Under the pieces are notes generated by a model. The model saw nothing but the letters and a program-made list of their open reading frames with translations, did no database searches and was not told where the DNA came from. This document shows, one piece after another, positions 51,026 through 60,062 of a stretch of 64,000 nt of DNA (positions within the stretch are counted from its first letter, which is position 1; the number at the start of each line of letters is the position of its first letter). A program made the position numbers and the translations under genes. Source of the stretch: Thermomonas aquatica (lineage in GTDB: Bacteria > Pseudomonadota > Gammaproteobacteria > Xanthomonadales > Xanthomonadaceae); the NCBI RefSeq assembly GCF_006337105.1, contig NZ_CP040871.1, forward strand, positions 1,674,001-1,738,000, given 5' to 3'.

Positions 51026-52015
51026 CTACGACGCGGCGACGAGCCGCTGCGCCACCCAGCGTTCGGCATAGCCATCCAGCATCGCGCCTTCGATGAAACC
51101 GCAATGGCCGCCATGCGCGGCGAGCTCCACCTGCACGTTGGGGAAATCGACGATGCGCGCGAACTCGCCCACCGGGATCACCGGATCGTCGGCCGCCATC
51201 AGGATGTCGGCGGGGATCGGCAATGCGCGCAGGCGTTCGCCGGCCACCGAATAGCCCTCGAAGTAGTCGTCGAGGGTGGCGAAGTCGGTATGCCGCAGCA
51301 CCATCCACTCGGTCAGCGCGCGCATGCGCAGCTGCAGCACGTCGTCGGCGAAGCCGTGCGCCTGCGGGAACAGCGCGCGCTTGCGCGCCAGCGAATGCCG
51401 CCACTTGCGCTCGAAGTAGCGCAGGTAGATCGGCAGGCCGGTTTCCATCGCATCCATGGTGCGCGCCGGATCCAGCAAGGGGCAGACCGCGAGCACGCGT
51501 TGCAGCGGCAGGCCGTGGCTGCGCGCACGCAGCGCCAGGCGCAGGGCGAAGTTGCCGCCCAGCGAATAGCCGGCGGCGAACAGCGGCCGGGTCGGCCAGC
51601 GCGCGGCGATCGCGCGCACCGCATCGACGATCTCGTCGATCCGGTTGGAGTGGAAGATGCCTTCGTTGAGGTGGTGGCTGTCGCCGTGGTCGCGGAAATT
51701 CAGCCGGAACACCGCGAAGCCGGCATCCAGCAGGCGCGCCGCGGTCAGCCGCATGTAGTTGGAATCGACGCTGCCTTCCCAACCGTGCAGCAGTACCACC
51801 AGCCCCCGCGGGTCGGCCCCGGGGCTGACGCTGTGCACGCCCTGCAGGCGCACGCCATTGCCGACATCGAGCACCACCGCGTCATGCGTTGCACCCAGCC
51901 GATGCAGGCGCCGGCGCGCGCGGAGCGCGCGCAACGGGCTGGAGGACAGCACCGATTGCACATGCGGGCTGCGCAGCCAGCGCGGCGGGGTGAACTCGCT
52001 GCGTTGCAGGCTCAT
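51026..52015 (-). CDS. YheT-family alpha/beta hydrolase
   Basis: 329 residues, no signal peptide. The start MSLQRSEFTPPRWLRSPHVQS is typical of YheT; the oxyanion loop LVVLLHGWEGS, nucleophile in AAGYSLGGNFALRLA (GYSLGG) and a C-terminal His in ELAAHGGHCGF are visible, so the Ser-His-Asp triad looks complete. It probably hydrolyses an ester of medium-size lipid or carboxylate. Seven bases separate it from the acyltransferase gene upstream. Confidence 0.93.
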   Translation of the reverse strand: MSLQRSEFTPPRWLRSPHVQSVLSSSPLRALRARRRLHRLGATHDAVVLDVGNGVRLQGVHSVSPGADPRGLVVLLHGWEGSVDSNYMRLTAARLLDAGFAVFRLNFRDHGDSHHLNEGIFHSNRIDEIVDAVRAIAARWPTRPLFAAGYSLGGNFALRLALRARSHGLPLQRVLAVCPLLDPARTMDAMETGLPIYLRYFERKWRHSLARKRALFPQAHGFADDVLQLRMRALTEWMVLRHTDFATLDDYFEGYSVAGERLRALPIPADILMAADDPVIPVGEFARIVDFPNVQVELAAHGGHCGFIEGAMLDGYAERWVAQRLVAAS

Positions 52016-52022
52016 CGCACGC

Positions 52023-52799
52023 TCACGCGGCGGCCATCGCCTGCTCGATGCGCGCGCGCGCCAGGGTGGCGATCCGGCGCCGGCCTTCGTGCTCGGCATG
52101 CAGGATCGGCTCCAGGAAGCAGACCGTCACCGGCCGCACCGGTTCGCCGAGCAGGCGCACGAAATTGCCCATGAAGCTCTCGCCCGGGGCGAAGGCGACG
52201 ATGCTCTGCGCCTCGCAATGCGCGCCGAAGCACAGCGCCACCGGCTGCACCGGCGCATCGGCATCGACCGCGGCGGTGAAGATGCGCGCATGGAACGCGC
52301 CGAGTTCGCGGCCATCGCGGGTGCCGCCTTCGGGGAAGGCCGCCACCGCGTGGCCGTCGCGCAGGCGCGCGGACATCTCGGTCATCACGTCGGTCAGCGA
52401 ATTCGGATTGCCGCGCTGCAGGAAGATGCTTTCGCCGGCCGTCGCCAGCCAGCCGATCAACGGCCAGCCGCGGATCTCCGCCTTGGCGATGAAACCCATC
52501 ATGTGCTGCGAGTGCAGGGCGATGATGTCGACCCAGCTCAGGTGGTTGGCGACGAACATGGTGCCGCCGGGCAGCGGCGCGCCGACGCGGCGCACGCGCA
52601 TGCCGAACACCCACAGCAGGCCGCCGGCCCACCAGCGGATCGCGGCATGGCCCACTTTCTTCCCGCCGATGGTGTCGATCGCGATCAGCAGCAGGGTGAT
52701 CGGCAGGTGCACCAGCACATGCCAGGCGAGGATGGGCAGGCGGCAGAGCATGCGCAGGATGCGCAGCGGGGATCCGACGGCGGGGGACGTCGCGCTCAT
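52023..52799 (-). CDS. 1-acyl-sn-glycerol-3-phosphate acyltransferase-like protein
   Basis: 258 residues. A hydrophobic N-terminal segment (about 15-45) anchors it to the membrane. The PlsC-type catalytic motif HLSWVD (HX4D) is in FVANHLSWVDIIALHS, and the second motif FPEGGTRDG (usually FPEGTR, here with one extra Gly) follows. It probably acylates a lysophospholipid to make phosphatidic acid or a related lipid. Start MSATSPAVG. The position beside hydrolase and thioesterase genes suggests a lipid-remodelling group. Confidence 0.92.
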   Translation of the reverse strand: MSATSPAVGSPLRILRMLCRLPILAWHVLVHLPITLLLIAIDTIGGKKVGHAAIRWWAGGLLWVFGMRVRRVGAPLPGGTMFVANHLSWVDIIALHSQHMMGFIAKAEIRGWPLIGWLATAGESIFLQRGNPNSLTDVMTEMSARLRDGHAVAAFPEGGTRDGRELGAFHARIFTAAVDADAPVQPVALCFGAHCEAQSIVAFAPGESFMGNFVRLLGEPVRPVTVCFLEPILHAEHEGRRRIATLARARIEQAMAAA

Positions 52800-52846
52800 G
52801 GCCGAACCTTAGCGGAAGCGCGCTAGAGCGGTCAGCCTAGCCGCGC

Positions 52847-53293
52847 TCAGGCGCGGCCCGAGGCGGGCGGCTGCGGCAGCACCGAGAGGGTGATGCGGCT
52901 GATGCAGACCGGCTTGGCGGCCTCGTCCTCGATGCGGATTTCCCAGACCTGGGTGCTGCGGCCGAGATGGATCGGCCGCGCGGTGCCGGTGACGATGCCG
53001 CTGCGCACCGCGCGCAGGTGGTTGGCATTGATCTCCAGCCCGACCACCGCGTTGCCGCCGGCCATCAGCATGCCGGCGCTGCTGCCCAGGGTCTCGGCCA
53101 GCGCCACCGAGGCGCCGCCGTGCAGCAGGCCGTAGGGCTGGTGGGTGCGCGCGTCCACCGGCATGGTGGCGCGCAGGTAGCCGTCGCCGAGTTCGCTGAA
53201 CACGATCCCCAGCGACTGCATCAGGGTGCCGGCCGAGCGCGCGTTCAACGCCTCGAGGCTGGCCTCCGGCGGCCAGGCGAACCCGCTGGCCAA
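52847..53293 (-). CDS. Hotdog-fold thioesterase (PaaI/YigI type)
   Basis: 148 residues from an inferred TTG at 53293. The domain starts at LNARSAGTLMQSLGIVFSELG and has the active-site region QPYGLLHGGASVALAETLGSSAG. It hydrolyses aromatic or hydroxylated acyl-CoA thioesters in related enzymes. There is no ATG at a sensible place; the TTG lies five bases past the DUF1232 gene stop. TTG 53248 is an alternative that would drop 15 residues. Confidence 0.8.
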   Translation of the reverse strand: MASGFAWPPEASLEALNARSAGTLMQSLGIVFSELGDGYLRATMPVDARTHQPYGLLHGGASVALAETLGSSAGMLMAGGNAVVGLEINANHLRAVRSGIVTGTARPIHLGRSTQVWEIRIEDEAAKPVCISRITLSVLPQPPASGRA

Positions 53294-53297
53294 GGCC

Positions 53298-53912
53298 TCA
53301 GCCGAACTTGAACACGCCCGGGCGCCAGCCGCGGACGTAGGAACCGCGGCTGTGCGCATAACCGCTGCTGCTGCCGTAGCCGCTGCCGAAGTCGCGCTCG
53401 CGGCGCTGGTGCATGCGGTCGAGCAGTTCCTCGCGGCGGCCGTCCAGCCAGTCGGTGCGGCCCAGGGTGGCCGGGTCGATGCCGCGGCGGCCGGCTTCGT
53501 GCGCGCGGAAATCGCAGAAGTCGTCGTAGGCGTCCAGCTCGTGCTTGAGCTCGCGCACCGACAGCTCGATCATCACCGCGTCGTCGAGGAAGCCCAGCAC
53601 CTCGACATGGTCCGGGATCACGTCGTTCGGGTCGCAGAAGTAGGTCAGCGCGCCCAGCACCCGCTGCTTGTCGGCATCGGGCAGCGCCCAGGAGGCGTCG
53701 CGCACCATCGCGATCATGTCGTCCAGGCGCAGCAGGCGATCCTTGATGAAGTCCGGGATGTGCACCTTCTGCGCGTCGTCGAGCAGCGCCACCGATGCGG
53801 CGATGATCTCGTCCGCCGTCTTGCCCTCGGCCGCCTTCTTGGAGCGGTCCATCGCCGCGGTGAAGTGGGCGAGGTCGCGGTCGTTGAGCTCGAAGTTCAG
53901 GGTGATCGACAT
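53298..53912 (-). CDS. YkvA/DUF1232 domain protein
   Basis: 204 residues, no signal peptide. DUF1232 core (about residues 70-115: LGALTYFCDPNDVIPDHVEVLGFLDDAVMIELSVRELKHEL), with short helices around. The C-terminus is Gly/Ser/Tyr-rich (SGYGSSSGYAHSRGSY). Function unknown. Start MSITLNFEL (53912) is preferred to 53990, which would add an unlikely Arg-rich leader. Stop lies five bases before the thioesterase start. Confidence 0.88.
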   Translation of the reverse strand: MSITLNFELNDRDLAHFTAAMDRSKKAAEGKTADEIIAASVALLDDAQKVHIPDFIKDRLLRLDDMIAMVRDASWALPDADKQRVLGALTYFCDPNDVIPDHVEVLGFLDDAVMIELSVRELKHELDAYDDFCDFRAHEAGRRGIDPATLGRTDWLDGRREELLDRMHQRRERDFGSGYGSSSGYAHSRGSYVRGWRPGVFKFG

Positions 53913-54008
53913 GGCGGGGATCCGGGCGCGCGGAAAGAGAACCGGAAGCCTAGGGCGCGGGCTGCTGCGCGTCAATTGGACGCAAGCCATGCGCGGATGC
54001 GGCCGGCA

Positions 54009-55931
54009 TCACAGGATCGGCGATAGCCCCGAGCCGAACGCGGTGAACACGCGCACCCCCAGCCACTTCAGGCCCAGGTCCACTTCCGGGAAGTCGCCGA
54101 CCGGCCTGTGGCAACGCCGGAAGTCCTCGTCGAACGGCGAGGGCGGCGGCGGCGGACAGTCCGGACCCGGGACGAATTCGTAGCTGGTCGCGTACTTCAC
54201 CGGCCACAGGTCGAACACCGGCATCCGTTCCGACACCCGGGCCAGGGTGAATTCGATGCCGGGCAGCACCGGCGAGGAATCGCGGCGGCCGATCGTCCAG
54301 GCATTGCCCGGCGCCATGTCGCCGCGGATGCTGGCGGCCAGCGCCCGGGCGAAGGCGGGGTCGGCGATCACCACCGCGCTTTCGGTGTTGAGGCTGTCGC
54401 CGCGCGGGTCGAAGTTGTGGGTGCCGACCACCCCCACCCGCTCATCCACCACCATCGACTTGGCGTGCAGGCCCATGCGGATGCCGGCGCGCTGCAGCCG
54501 CACCGGCAGGCCGCCGGACGAGGCGAACGGCGAATTGCGCCCGGCCTCGCTGACCGGCGCGCTGCGCAGGCCGCGTTCGGCCAACCGGCGTTGGCGCAGG
54601 GTCGTGCGCCGCGGCACCGGCACGGCGACGGGCGCCTCGCCGAGGTCGGCGCCGAGCGGGCCGGCATCGAACGGGGCATCGGCCGGGAACGGCTTGAATT
54701 CGTGGATCTCGAAACCGAAGTCGCGCAGGTAGCGGCGCTTGTACTTGTACGAGACCGCATAGGCGAGGAAGGCGTCGGTCGCGGCCAGGCTGTTGGTCGA
54801 GACCCGTATCCGCGGCGGGTCCGCCTGCCGGTGCAGGCCGCGGAACAGGCGCTGCGCCGGTTTCGACAGCACCAGGTAGGGCGTCTGCAGCAGCACTTCG
54901 CTCTTCGCCGAGGCGATCAGTTGCTGCAGGGTGTTGCTGGCCTGCTCCGACTCCCGTCCCGCGCGGCCGCTGTGCTTGTCCGGCAGGTCGCCGATGAACT
55001 GCACGCCGGCCACCGGCAGCGCGGGCTCGACGAAGCGCGCGCGGATCAGCCCGGCATCGGCGCCCTGCGCCAGCAGCGCCTGCACCCGCTCCGGCTTGCG
55101 GTAGGGCTGGTGCGGCGGCGGCGGCACGCCGTGCTCGCGCAGGAGGCGGCCGACATCGCCCAGCCGCTCCGCCGGCACGCTCAGCGGCGACTGCCAGAAC
55201 GCCTGGAAATGCGCGGCCATGTCGCCCGCCACCGGGCCCGCGACCAGCAGGTCGCGGTCGCGGAAGTTGTAGGCGGCGTCCCAGTCGTAATAGTCGTCCT
55301 GGTAGTTGCGCCCGCCGGTGATGCCGACCAGGTCGTCGACCAGCAGCAGCTTGTTGTGCATGCGCCGGTTGAGCTTGCCCCAGCAGCACGCCGCGGCGAC
55401 CGCGTACATCGGCGTGGACAGGCGCGCGCGGTCCAGCACCGGGTTGTACACGCGCAGCTCGAAATTCGCGTGCACCGCCGCGAGCGCGGCCAGCGTCTCC
55501 ACTTGCTTCAGCGCCGACAGCTGGTCCATCAGCACCCGCACCTTGACCCCGCGGAAGGCGGCGGCCTGCAGTTCGTCGAGCACCAGCTGCGCGGAATCGT
55601 CCTCGTCGAAGATGTAGGTCTGCAGGTCGATGCTGCGGCGGGCCGCGCGGATCAGGTTGATCCGCGCCAGCAGCGCATCCGGGCCGCGATCGAGGATCCG
55701 CGCGTAGTGCCGGGGCGCGTCCGCGCTGGATTCGGCCAGCGCGCGTTCGCCGAGTTCGCGCAACGGCGATGCCAGCGCGCAGGCGTCGGCCTGCGCGCAA
55801 TCGACCTCGGTGCTGCGCGCCGCGATGGCGATCCGCGCCGCCTCGTCGCGTTGCGGCGGCGACAGGGTGGCGCAGCCGCCGAGCAGCAGTGCGGCCAGCG
55901 CGAGCAGCACGCGGCCGCGAATCGCCTTCAT
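54009..55931 (-). CDS. Phospholipase D / cardiolipin synthase-like lipoprotein
   Basis: 640 residues. Lipoprotein signal MKAIRGRVLLALAALLLGGC. Two HKD motifs make the catalytic pair: HNKLLLVDDLVGITGGRN (about residue 190) and HAKSMVVDERVGVVGTHNFD (about 485), as in cardiolipin-synthase-type PLDs. It probably transfers or hydrolyses phospholipid head groups at the envelope. The C-terminal 140 residues (Pro-rich PPPPPSPFDEDF) are an extension beyond the two-HKD core. Transcribed as the fifth gene of the minus-strand lipid group. Confidence 0.92.
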   Translation of the reverse strand: MKAIRGRVLLALAALLLGGCATLSPPQRDEAARIAIAARSTEVDCAQADACALASPLRELGERALAESSADAPRHYARILDRGPDALLARINLIRAARRSIDLQTYIFDEDDSAQLVLDELQAAAFRGVKVRVLMDQLSALKQVETLAALAAVHANFELRVYNPVLDRARLSTPMYAVAAACCWGKLNRRMHNKLLLVDDLVGITGGRNYQDDYYDWDAAYNFRDRDLLVAGPVAGDMAAHFQAFWQSPLSVPAERLGDVGRLLREHGVPPPPHQPYRKPERVQALLAQGADAGLIRARFVEPALPVAGVQFIGDLPDKHSGRAGRESEQASNTLQQLIASAKSEVLLQTPYLVLSKPAQRLFRGLHRQADPPRIRVSTNSLAATDAFLAYAVSYKYKRRYLRDFGFEIHEFKPFPADAPFDAGPLGADLGEAPVAVPVPRRTTLRQRRLAERGLRSAPVSEAGRNSPFASSGGLPVRLQRAGIRMGLHAKSMVVDERVGVVGTHNFDPRGDSLNTESAVVIADPAFARALAASIRGDMAPGNAWTIGRRDSSPVLPGIEFTLARVSERMPVFDLWPVKYATSYEFVPGPDCPPPPPSPFDEDFRRCHRPVGDFPEVDLGLKWLGVRVFTAFGSGLSPIL

Positions 55932-55950
55932 CCGTGCATGCCCTTGGAAA

Positions 55951-56424
55951 TCAGGGCCACCAGAATTGGGTGAGGGTGGCGATGCCCGGTTCGATGTTGA
56001 CGTCCACCGGCAGCCGCAGCACCGCGATCCCGCCCGGCGGCATGCCGCGGTAATCGCCGGTCTGGCCGCTGTGCATCAACGCGGCCAGTTGCTCCAGGCC
56101 GGGGTTGTGGCCGACCAGCAGCAGGCGTTCGGCATCGCGGTTGGCATCGGCCAGGGTGGCCAGGGTGCCGGGGCTGGCTTCGTAGATCGTGGCGTCCTCG
56201 TATATCTCGCCCTCGCCGATATCGCCCAGCGCGGCCAGCGTCTCGCGGGTGCGGGTCGCGTCCGAGCACAGCACGCGGTCGGGCCGCAGGCCGTGCTCGC
56301 GCAACCAGTCGCCGGCGGCCTGCGCTTCCGCGCGCCCGGTCGCGGACAGGCCGCGCGAATGGTCGTCCTGCCCGGCGGCAGCGGAATCGGCGTGGGCGTG
56401 GCGGAGCAGGATCAGTTCGCGCAT
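55951..56424 (-). CDS. sixA: SixA-like histidine phosphatase
   Basis: 157 residues, the SixA length. The phospho-accepting His is in LILLRHAHA near residue 8, with SDATRTRETLAAL and VGHNPGLEQLAALMHSG completing the histidine-phosphatase site. In E. coli SixA removes phosphate from an Hpt domain; the hybrid kinase encoded at 57137-60058 has an Hpt domain, so a functional link is possible (inference only). Confidence 0.88.
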   Translation of the reverse strand: MRELILLRHAHADSAAAGQDDHSRGLSATGRAEAQAAGDWLREHGLRPDRVLCSDATRTRETLAALGDIGEGEIYEDATIYEASPGTLATLADANRDAERLLLVGHNPGLEQLAALMHSGQTGDYRGMPPGGIAVLRLPVDVNIEPGIATLTQFWWP

Positions 56425-56446
56425 CGGAAGTCCTTTCGATGATGGA

Positions 56447-57076
56447 TCAATCTTTCTTCAGCCAGTGCAGCAACGGCACCCAGTCCGCCTGGTGCTCGCG
56501 CACCTGCGCCGAGTGGTAATCGAACAGGCTCTTGCCGAGGCCGGTGAGCACGACATAGGCCTGGCTGTCGCGCAGCTGCGCCACCAGCGGGAACGGCCAG
56601 CTGCGCAGGATTTCCAGCGCCTGCTGGCTGGCATTGGTATGCGGCTTCAACCGGTTCGCGACCAGGCCGACGCGCAGCTTGCCCTTGCGCACGCGCGGGT
56701 GCTTGCCCAGCGATTCGACGAAACGCACGGCGGCCTCGATGTCGAGCGCGGACGGCTGGATCGGCACGATCACCGCATCGGCGGTGTCGAGGAAATCCTC
56801 GAGCTCCTTCTCCATCGCCCCGGCCGGGGCATCCACCACCACCCGCTGGGTATCGTCCGGCAACTGCTTGCGCCAGGACTTGCGGGTGCCGTCCAGCGGC
56901 AACACCGCGCTGGCCATGTCGGCGCGGCGTTCGCACCAGCGGAACGCGGAGTGCTGCGGGTCGGCATCGACCAGTGCGGTGCGCAGGCCGGCGACCGCGG
57001 CTTCCGCCGCCAGATGGGTGGCGACCGTGGTCTTGCCCACGCCGCCCTTGGAACATGCGACCAGCCACGTCTTCAT
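56447..57076 (-). CDS. ParA family ATPase, orphan
   Basis: 209 residues. Deviant Walker A in ACSKGGVGKTT (residues 7-17) with VATHLAAEAA, and VVVDAPAGA for the nucleotide-sensing region. It has no ParB or centromere-like repeats next to it, so the term orphan ParA is right; it could position a protein complex, such as the hybrid kinase or its output. Start MKTWLVACSKGG at 57076; 22 bases to sixA and 60 bases from the kinase stop. Confidence 0.92.
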   Translation of the reverse strand: MKTWLVACSKGGVGKTTVATHLAAEAAVAGLRTALVDADPQHSAFRWCERRADMASAVLPLDGTRKSWRKQLPDDTQRVVVDAPAGAMEKELEDFLDTADAVIVPIQPSALDIEAAVRFVESLGKHPRVRKGKLRVGLVANRLKPHTNASQQALEILRSWPFPLVAQLRDSQAYVVLTGLGKSLFDYHSAQVREHQADWVPLLHWLKKD

Positions 57077-57136
57077 CGTGCGCTCCGCTGCAGGATGAGC
57101 GAAAGCGTACACGCGGCGGTCGCCGCCTGCATGGAT

Positions 57137-60058
57137 TCAGGCCGGACGGCGTTGCGCCACGTCCAGCCGCAGGCGCTCGACGGCGGTGACCACGTCCACC
57201 GACAGCGGCAGCACGCTGGCCCAGTCGCCGCCGCGGCCCGCGGTTTCCAGCACCGCCGCGGCCTCGGCCAGTTCCAGCGCGCCGACCAGCCTGGCCGCGC
57301 CCTTGATCTTGTGCGCCTGCCGGGTCATGCCCTGCAGGTCGCCGCTGGTGCGCAAATGCTCGAGCAGGGCCAGGTCCTCGCCGGTGCTGGCCAGGAAATC
57401 GGCGAGCAGCAGGTGCGTTTCCGCCATGTCGCCGCCGGTCAGGTCGGCCAGCACGCTGATGTCCAGCGCCGGCGGATGCGCCAGCTGCGGCAGCCCGGCT
57501 TCCCTCGCGACCACCTGCGCATTGTTGGCGGCCTGGATCGACGCGCCCTGCGCCGCCGGCACCGGCTGGTTGGCCGCGGTATGCGGCAACCAGCGCTGCA
57601 GGCAGGCGCCCATGGTCGCCACCCCCACCGGCTTGGCCATGTAGTCGTCCATGCCGGCGTCCAGGCAGCGTTCCGCCTCGCCCTTCAGCGCGGATGCGGT
57701 CAGCGCCACGATCGGCACCCGCGGCAGCCCGCGCCGCGCTTCTTCCGCGCGGATCGTGCGCGCCAGCTGGTAGCCGTCCATGCGCGGCATGTGCACGTCG
57801 CTGAGCAGCAGTGCGTAGCGGCCGCTGCGCCAGCGCTCCAGGCCCTCGATGCCGTCGTCCGCGGTCTCCGAGGCATAGCCGGCCAGCGCCAGCTGGCGCT
57901 GGATGACCTGGCGATTGGTGGCGTGGTCGTCCACCAGCAGCACCAGGCTGCGTTCGCGCTCGGCCTCGGCCACCGTCGGCAGGCGCCGCGGATTGAACCC
58001 GGCGACCTGCTTGCCGGGGCCCAGCGCCTCCGGCAGCTCCTCCGGCGGGGCGCGATGGAACTTGACCGCCAGCCGCATGCTGGTGCCGACCCCGGGCACC
58101 GATTCCATTTCGACGTCGCCGCCCATCAGTTCGGCCAACCGGCGGCTGATCGCCAGGCCCAGGCCGGTCCCGCCGAAGCGGCGGGTGGTATCGACTTCGG
58201 CCTGCGAGAACGGCTGGAACAGCCGCGCCTGCGCCTGTTCGCTGACCCCGATGCCGGTGTCGGTGACCCGCAGCACCAGCGCATCGCTGCCCATCGCGCC
58301 ATCGTCCGGATCGTGCCGGCGCAACTCCACCCCCGCGGTCACGCTGCCGCGCTCGGTGAACTTGATCGCGTTCGACAGGAAGTTGCCGATCACCTGGCGC
58401 ACCCTCACCGGATCCGCATAGTGCGCGGGCGCGATGCGCGGGTCGATCTCGCAGGTCAGGGTCAGCCCCTTGCTCGAGGCCGAGCCGGCATAGTTCGCGA
58501 CCACGCTGCGCATCAGCTCCGGCAGCGAGGTCGGGACCGGCTCGATCTCCATCCGCCCGGCTTCGATCTTCGAGAAATCGAGGATGTCGCCGATGATCCG
58601 CAGCAGGGTTTCCGCCGATGCCTGGATCACGTTGAGCGAACGCCGCTGCTCGCTGTCGAGCTCGGTGTGCGAGAGCACCTCGATCATGCCGGTGACGCCG
58701 ATCATCGGCGTGCGGATCTCGTGGCTCATCGCGGCCAGGAACGCGCTCTTGGCGTGGTTGGCCTCGCGCGCGCGCGATTCGCTGTCGCGCAACGCGCGCT
58801 CCAGCCGCTTCAGCACCGACAGGTCGGTGGCGACCGCGAGCAGGCCGACCATCGCGCCGGTGTCGTCGCGCATCGCCGACAACGCCAGCAGCACCGGCAG
58901 GGTGCGCCCGCGCTGGTGGCGCAGCACGAATTCGCGCGGCGGCTCGCGGTGCTGGGCCATCGCGCGCAACGCGGTCCAGTCGGCGGCGACCGGCTGTCCG
59001 TAGGCTTCGCTCAGGTGGTGCGACAAGGCCTTCAGCGCCTCCGGATCGAGGATCGCGTCGAGTTTTTCGCGCCCGAGCAGCGAACCGGCCGGCCAACCCA
59101 GCATCTGCTCGGCGAACGGATTGACCTGCGAGAAGGTGCCGTCCTCGTCGACCGCGAAGATCGCGGTCTGCGCCGCCTCCAGCAGCAGGCGCTGGAAATG
59201 TTCGCGGCGCTCCAGCGCGATCCGCACGCGGTCGTTGCTGACCAGCTGGTCGGTGAGCTGGGTCTCGATCCGCTGCGCGTGGCTGCGCATGCGCAGGAAG
59301 CTGTCCAGCACCTCGCCCAGTTCGCCGGTGGGCCGGTAGCGCGGCTGCGCGGTGTAATCGTGCTGCACCATCCTGCGCGACAGCTCGAGCAGGCTCTCCA
59401 CCCCGCGATAGCCGTTGCGCAGCACGCGCCGGCCGAACAGCGCCACCAGCAGGAAGCACGACAGGGACAGCGCGATGCGGGCGCGGCGGATCCAGGTGCC
59501 GCGGGTGATCTCGGCCTGCACCAGCGCGTCGGCGCGCAGCTGGCCGCGCGCGGCCACCGCCTGCAGGCGTTCGGCCAGCGGATCGATCGCCGGATACAGC
59601 TCGCCGTCGGCGAAGCGCCCGAGCGCGCGGATGTCCTTCGCCACCAGCGCGGCGCGCAGGCGCTCCACCGCGGCATCGGCGCGCGGGCGCGCCGACAGGG
59701 CCTGGACCAGCAGGGCGCGGTCGTCGCCGCTGAAATCGCTGGCCTGCAACGCGCGCCATTCGCTGTCGATGGTGGCGCGCGCGCGATCCACCGTCGCCAG
59801 CGCATCGCCCCAGTCGACCAGGTAATTGCGGGTGCGGAAGGTGGTGTTGACCACGTCCTGGCTGTAGGCATCGGACAGGCGGCGGATCCGGCGCATGCCG
59901 GCCAGCACGTCGTCCTTCATCGCCAGCATCGACCGCTGCGTGTAGTACTGGCCGACCTCGTCCAGCACCAGCACCAGCATGCCGGTGAGCAGGAACAGGC
60001 CGAACAGCCCCCACAGCTGGTGGCGGATGCCGAACTTCGACGGATCGAAGCGCATCAC
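57137..60058 (-). CDS. Hybrid sensor histidine kinase (PAS-HisKA-HATPase-REC-Hpt)
   Basis: 973 residues. Two membrane helices (about 14-33 and 194-209) flank a helical periplasmic sensor region of about 160 residues; then HAMP-like linker, PAS (about 290-410), HisKA with His446 in MSHEIRTPM, HATPase (GIGV, FGGTGLGLAIS), receiver with Asp754 (SDVHMPRMDG) and Hpt with His916 (AHKIKGAARL). All phosphorelay residues are intact. It starts five bases after the EAL regulator stop, so both are one operon and the regulator is the likely output. Confidence 0.95.
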   Translation of the reverse strand: MMRFDPSKFGIRHQLWGLFGLFLLTGMLVLVLDEVGQYYTQRSMLAMKDDVLAGMRRIRRLSDAYSQDVVNTTFRTRNYLVDWGDALATVDRARATIDSEWRALQASDFSGDDRALLVQALSARPRADAAVERLRAALVAKDIRALGRFADGELYPAIDPLAERLQAVAARGQLRADALVQAEITRGTWIRRARIALSLSCFLLVALFGRRVLRNGYRGVESLLELSRRMVQHDYTAQPRYRPTGELGEVLDSFLRMRSHAQRIETQLTDQLVSNDRVRIALERREHFQRLLLEAAQTAIFAVDEDGTFSQVNPFAEQMLGWPAGSLLGREKLDAILDPEALKALSHHLSEAYGQPVAADWTALRAMAQHREPPREFVLRHQRGRTLPVLLALSAMRDDTGAMVGLLAVATDLSVLKRLERALRDSESRAREANHAKSAFLAAMSHEIRTPMIGVTGMIEVLSHTELDSEQRRSLNVIQASAETLLRIIGDILDFSKIEAGRMEIEPVPTSLPELMRSVVANYAGSASSKGLTLTCEIDPRIAPAHYADPVRVRQVIGNFLSNAIKFTERGSVTAGVELRRHDPDDGAMGSDALVLRVTDTGIGVSEQAQARLFQPFSQAEVDTTRRFGGTGLGLAISRRLAELMGGDVEMESVPGVGTSMRLAVKFHRAPPEELPEALGPGKQVAGFNPRRLPTVAEAERERSLVLLVDDHATNRQVIQRQLALAGYASETADDGIEGLERWRSGRYALLLSDVHMPRMDGYQLARTIRAEEARRGLPRVPIVALTASALKGEAERCLDAGMDDYMAKPVGVATMGACLQRWLPHTAANQPVPAAQGASIQAANNAQVVAREAGLPQLAHPPALDISVLADLTGGDMAETHLLLADFLASTGEDLALLEHLRTSGDLQGMTRQAHKIKGAARLVGALELAEAAAVLETAGRGGDWASVLPLSVDVVTAVERLRLDVAQRRPA

Positions 60059-60062
60059 CGAT

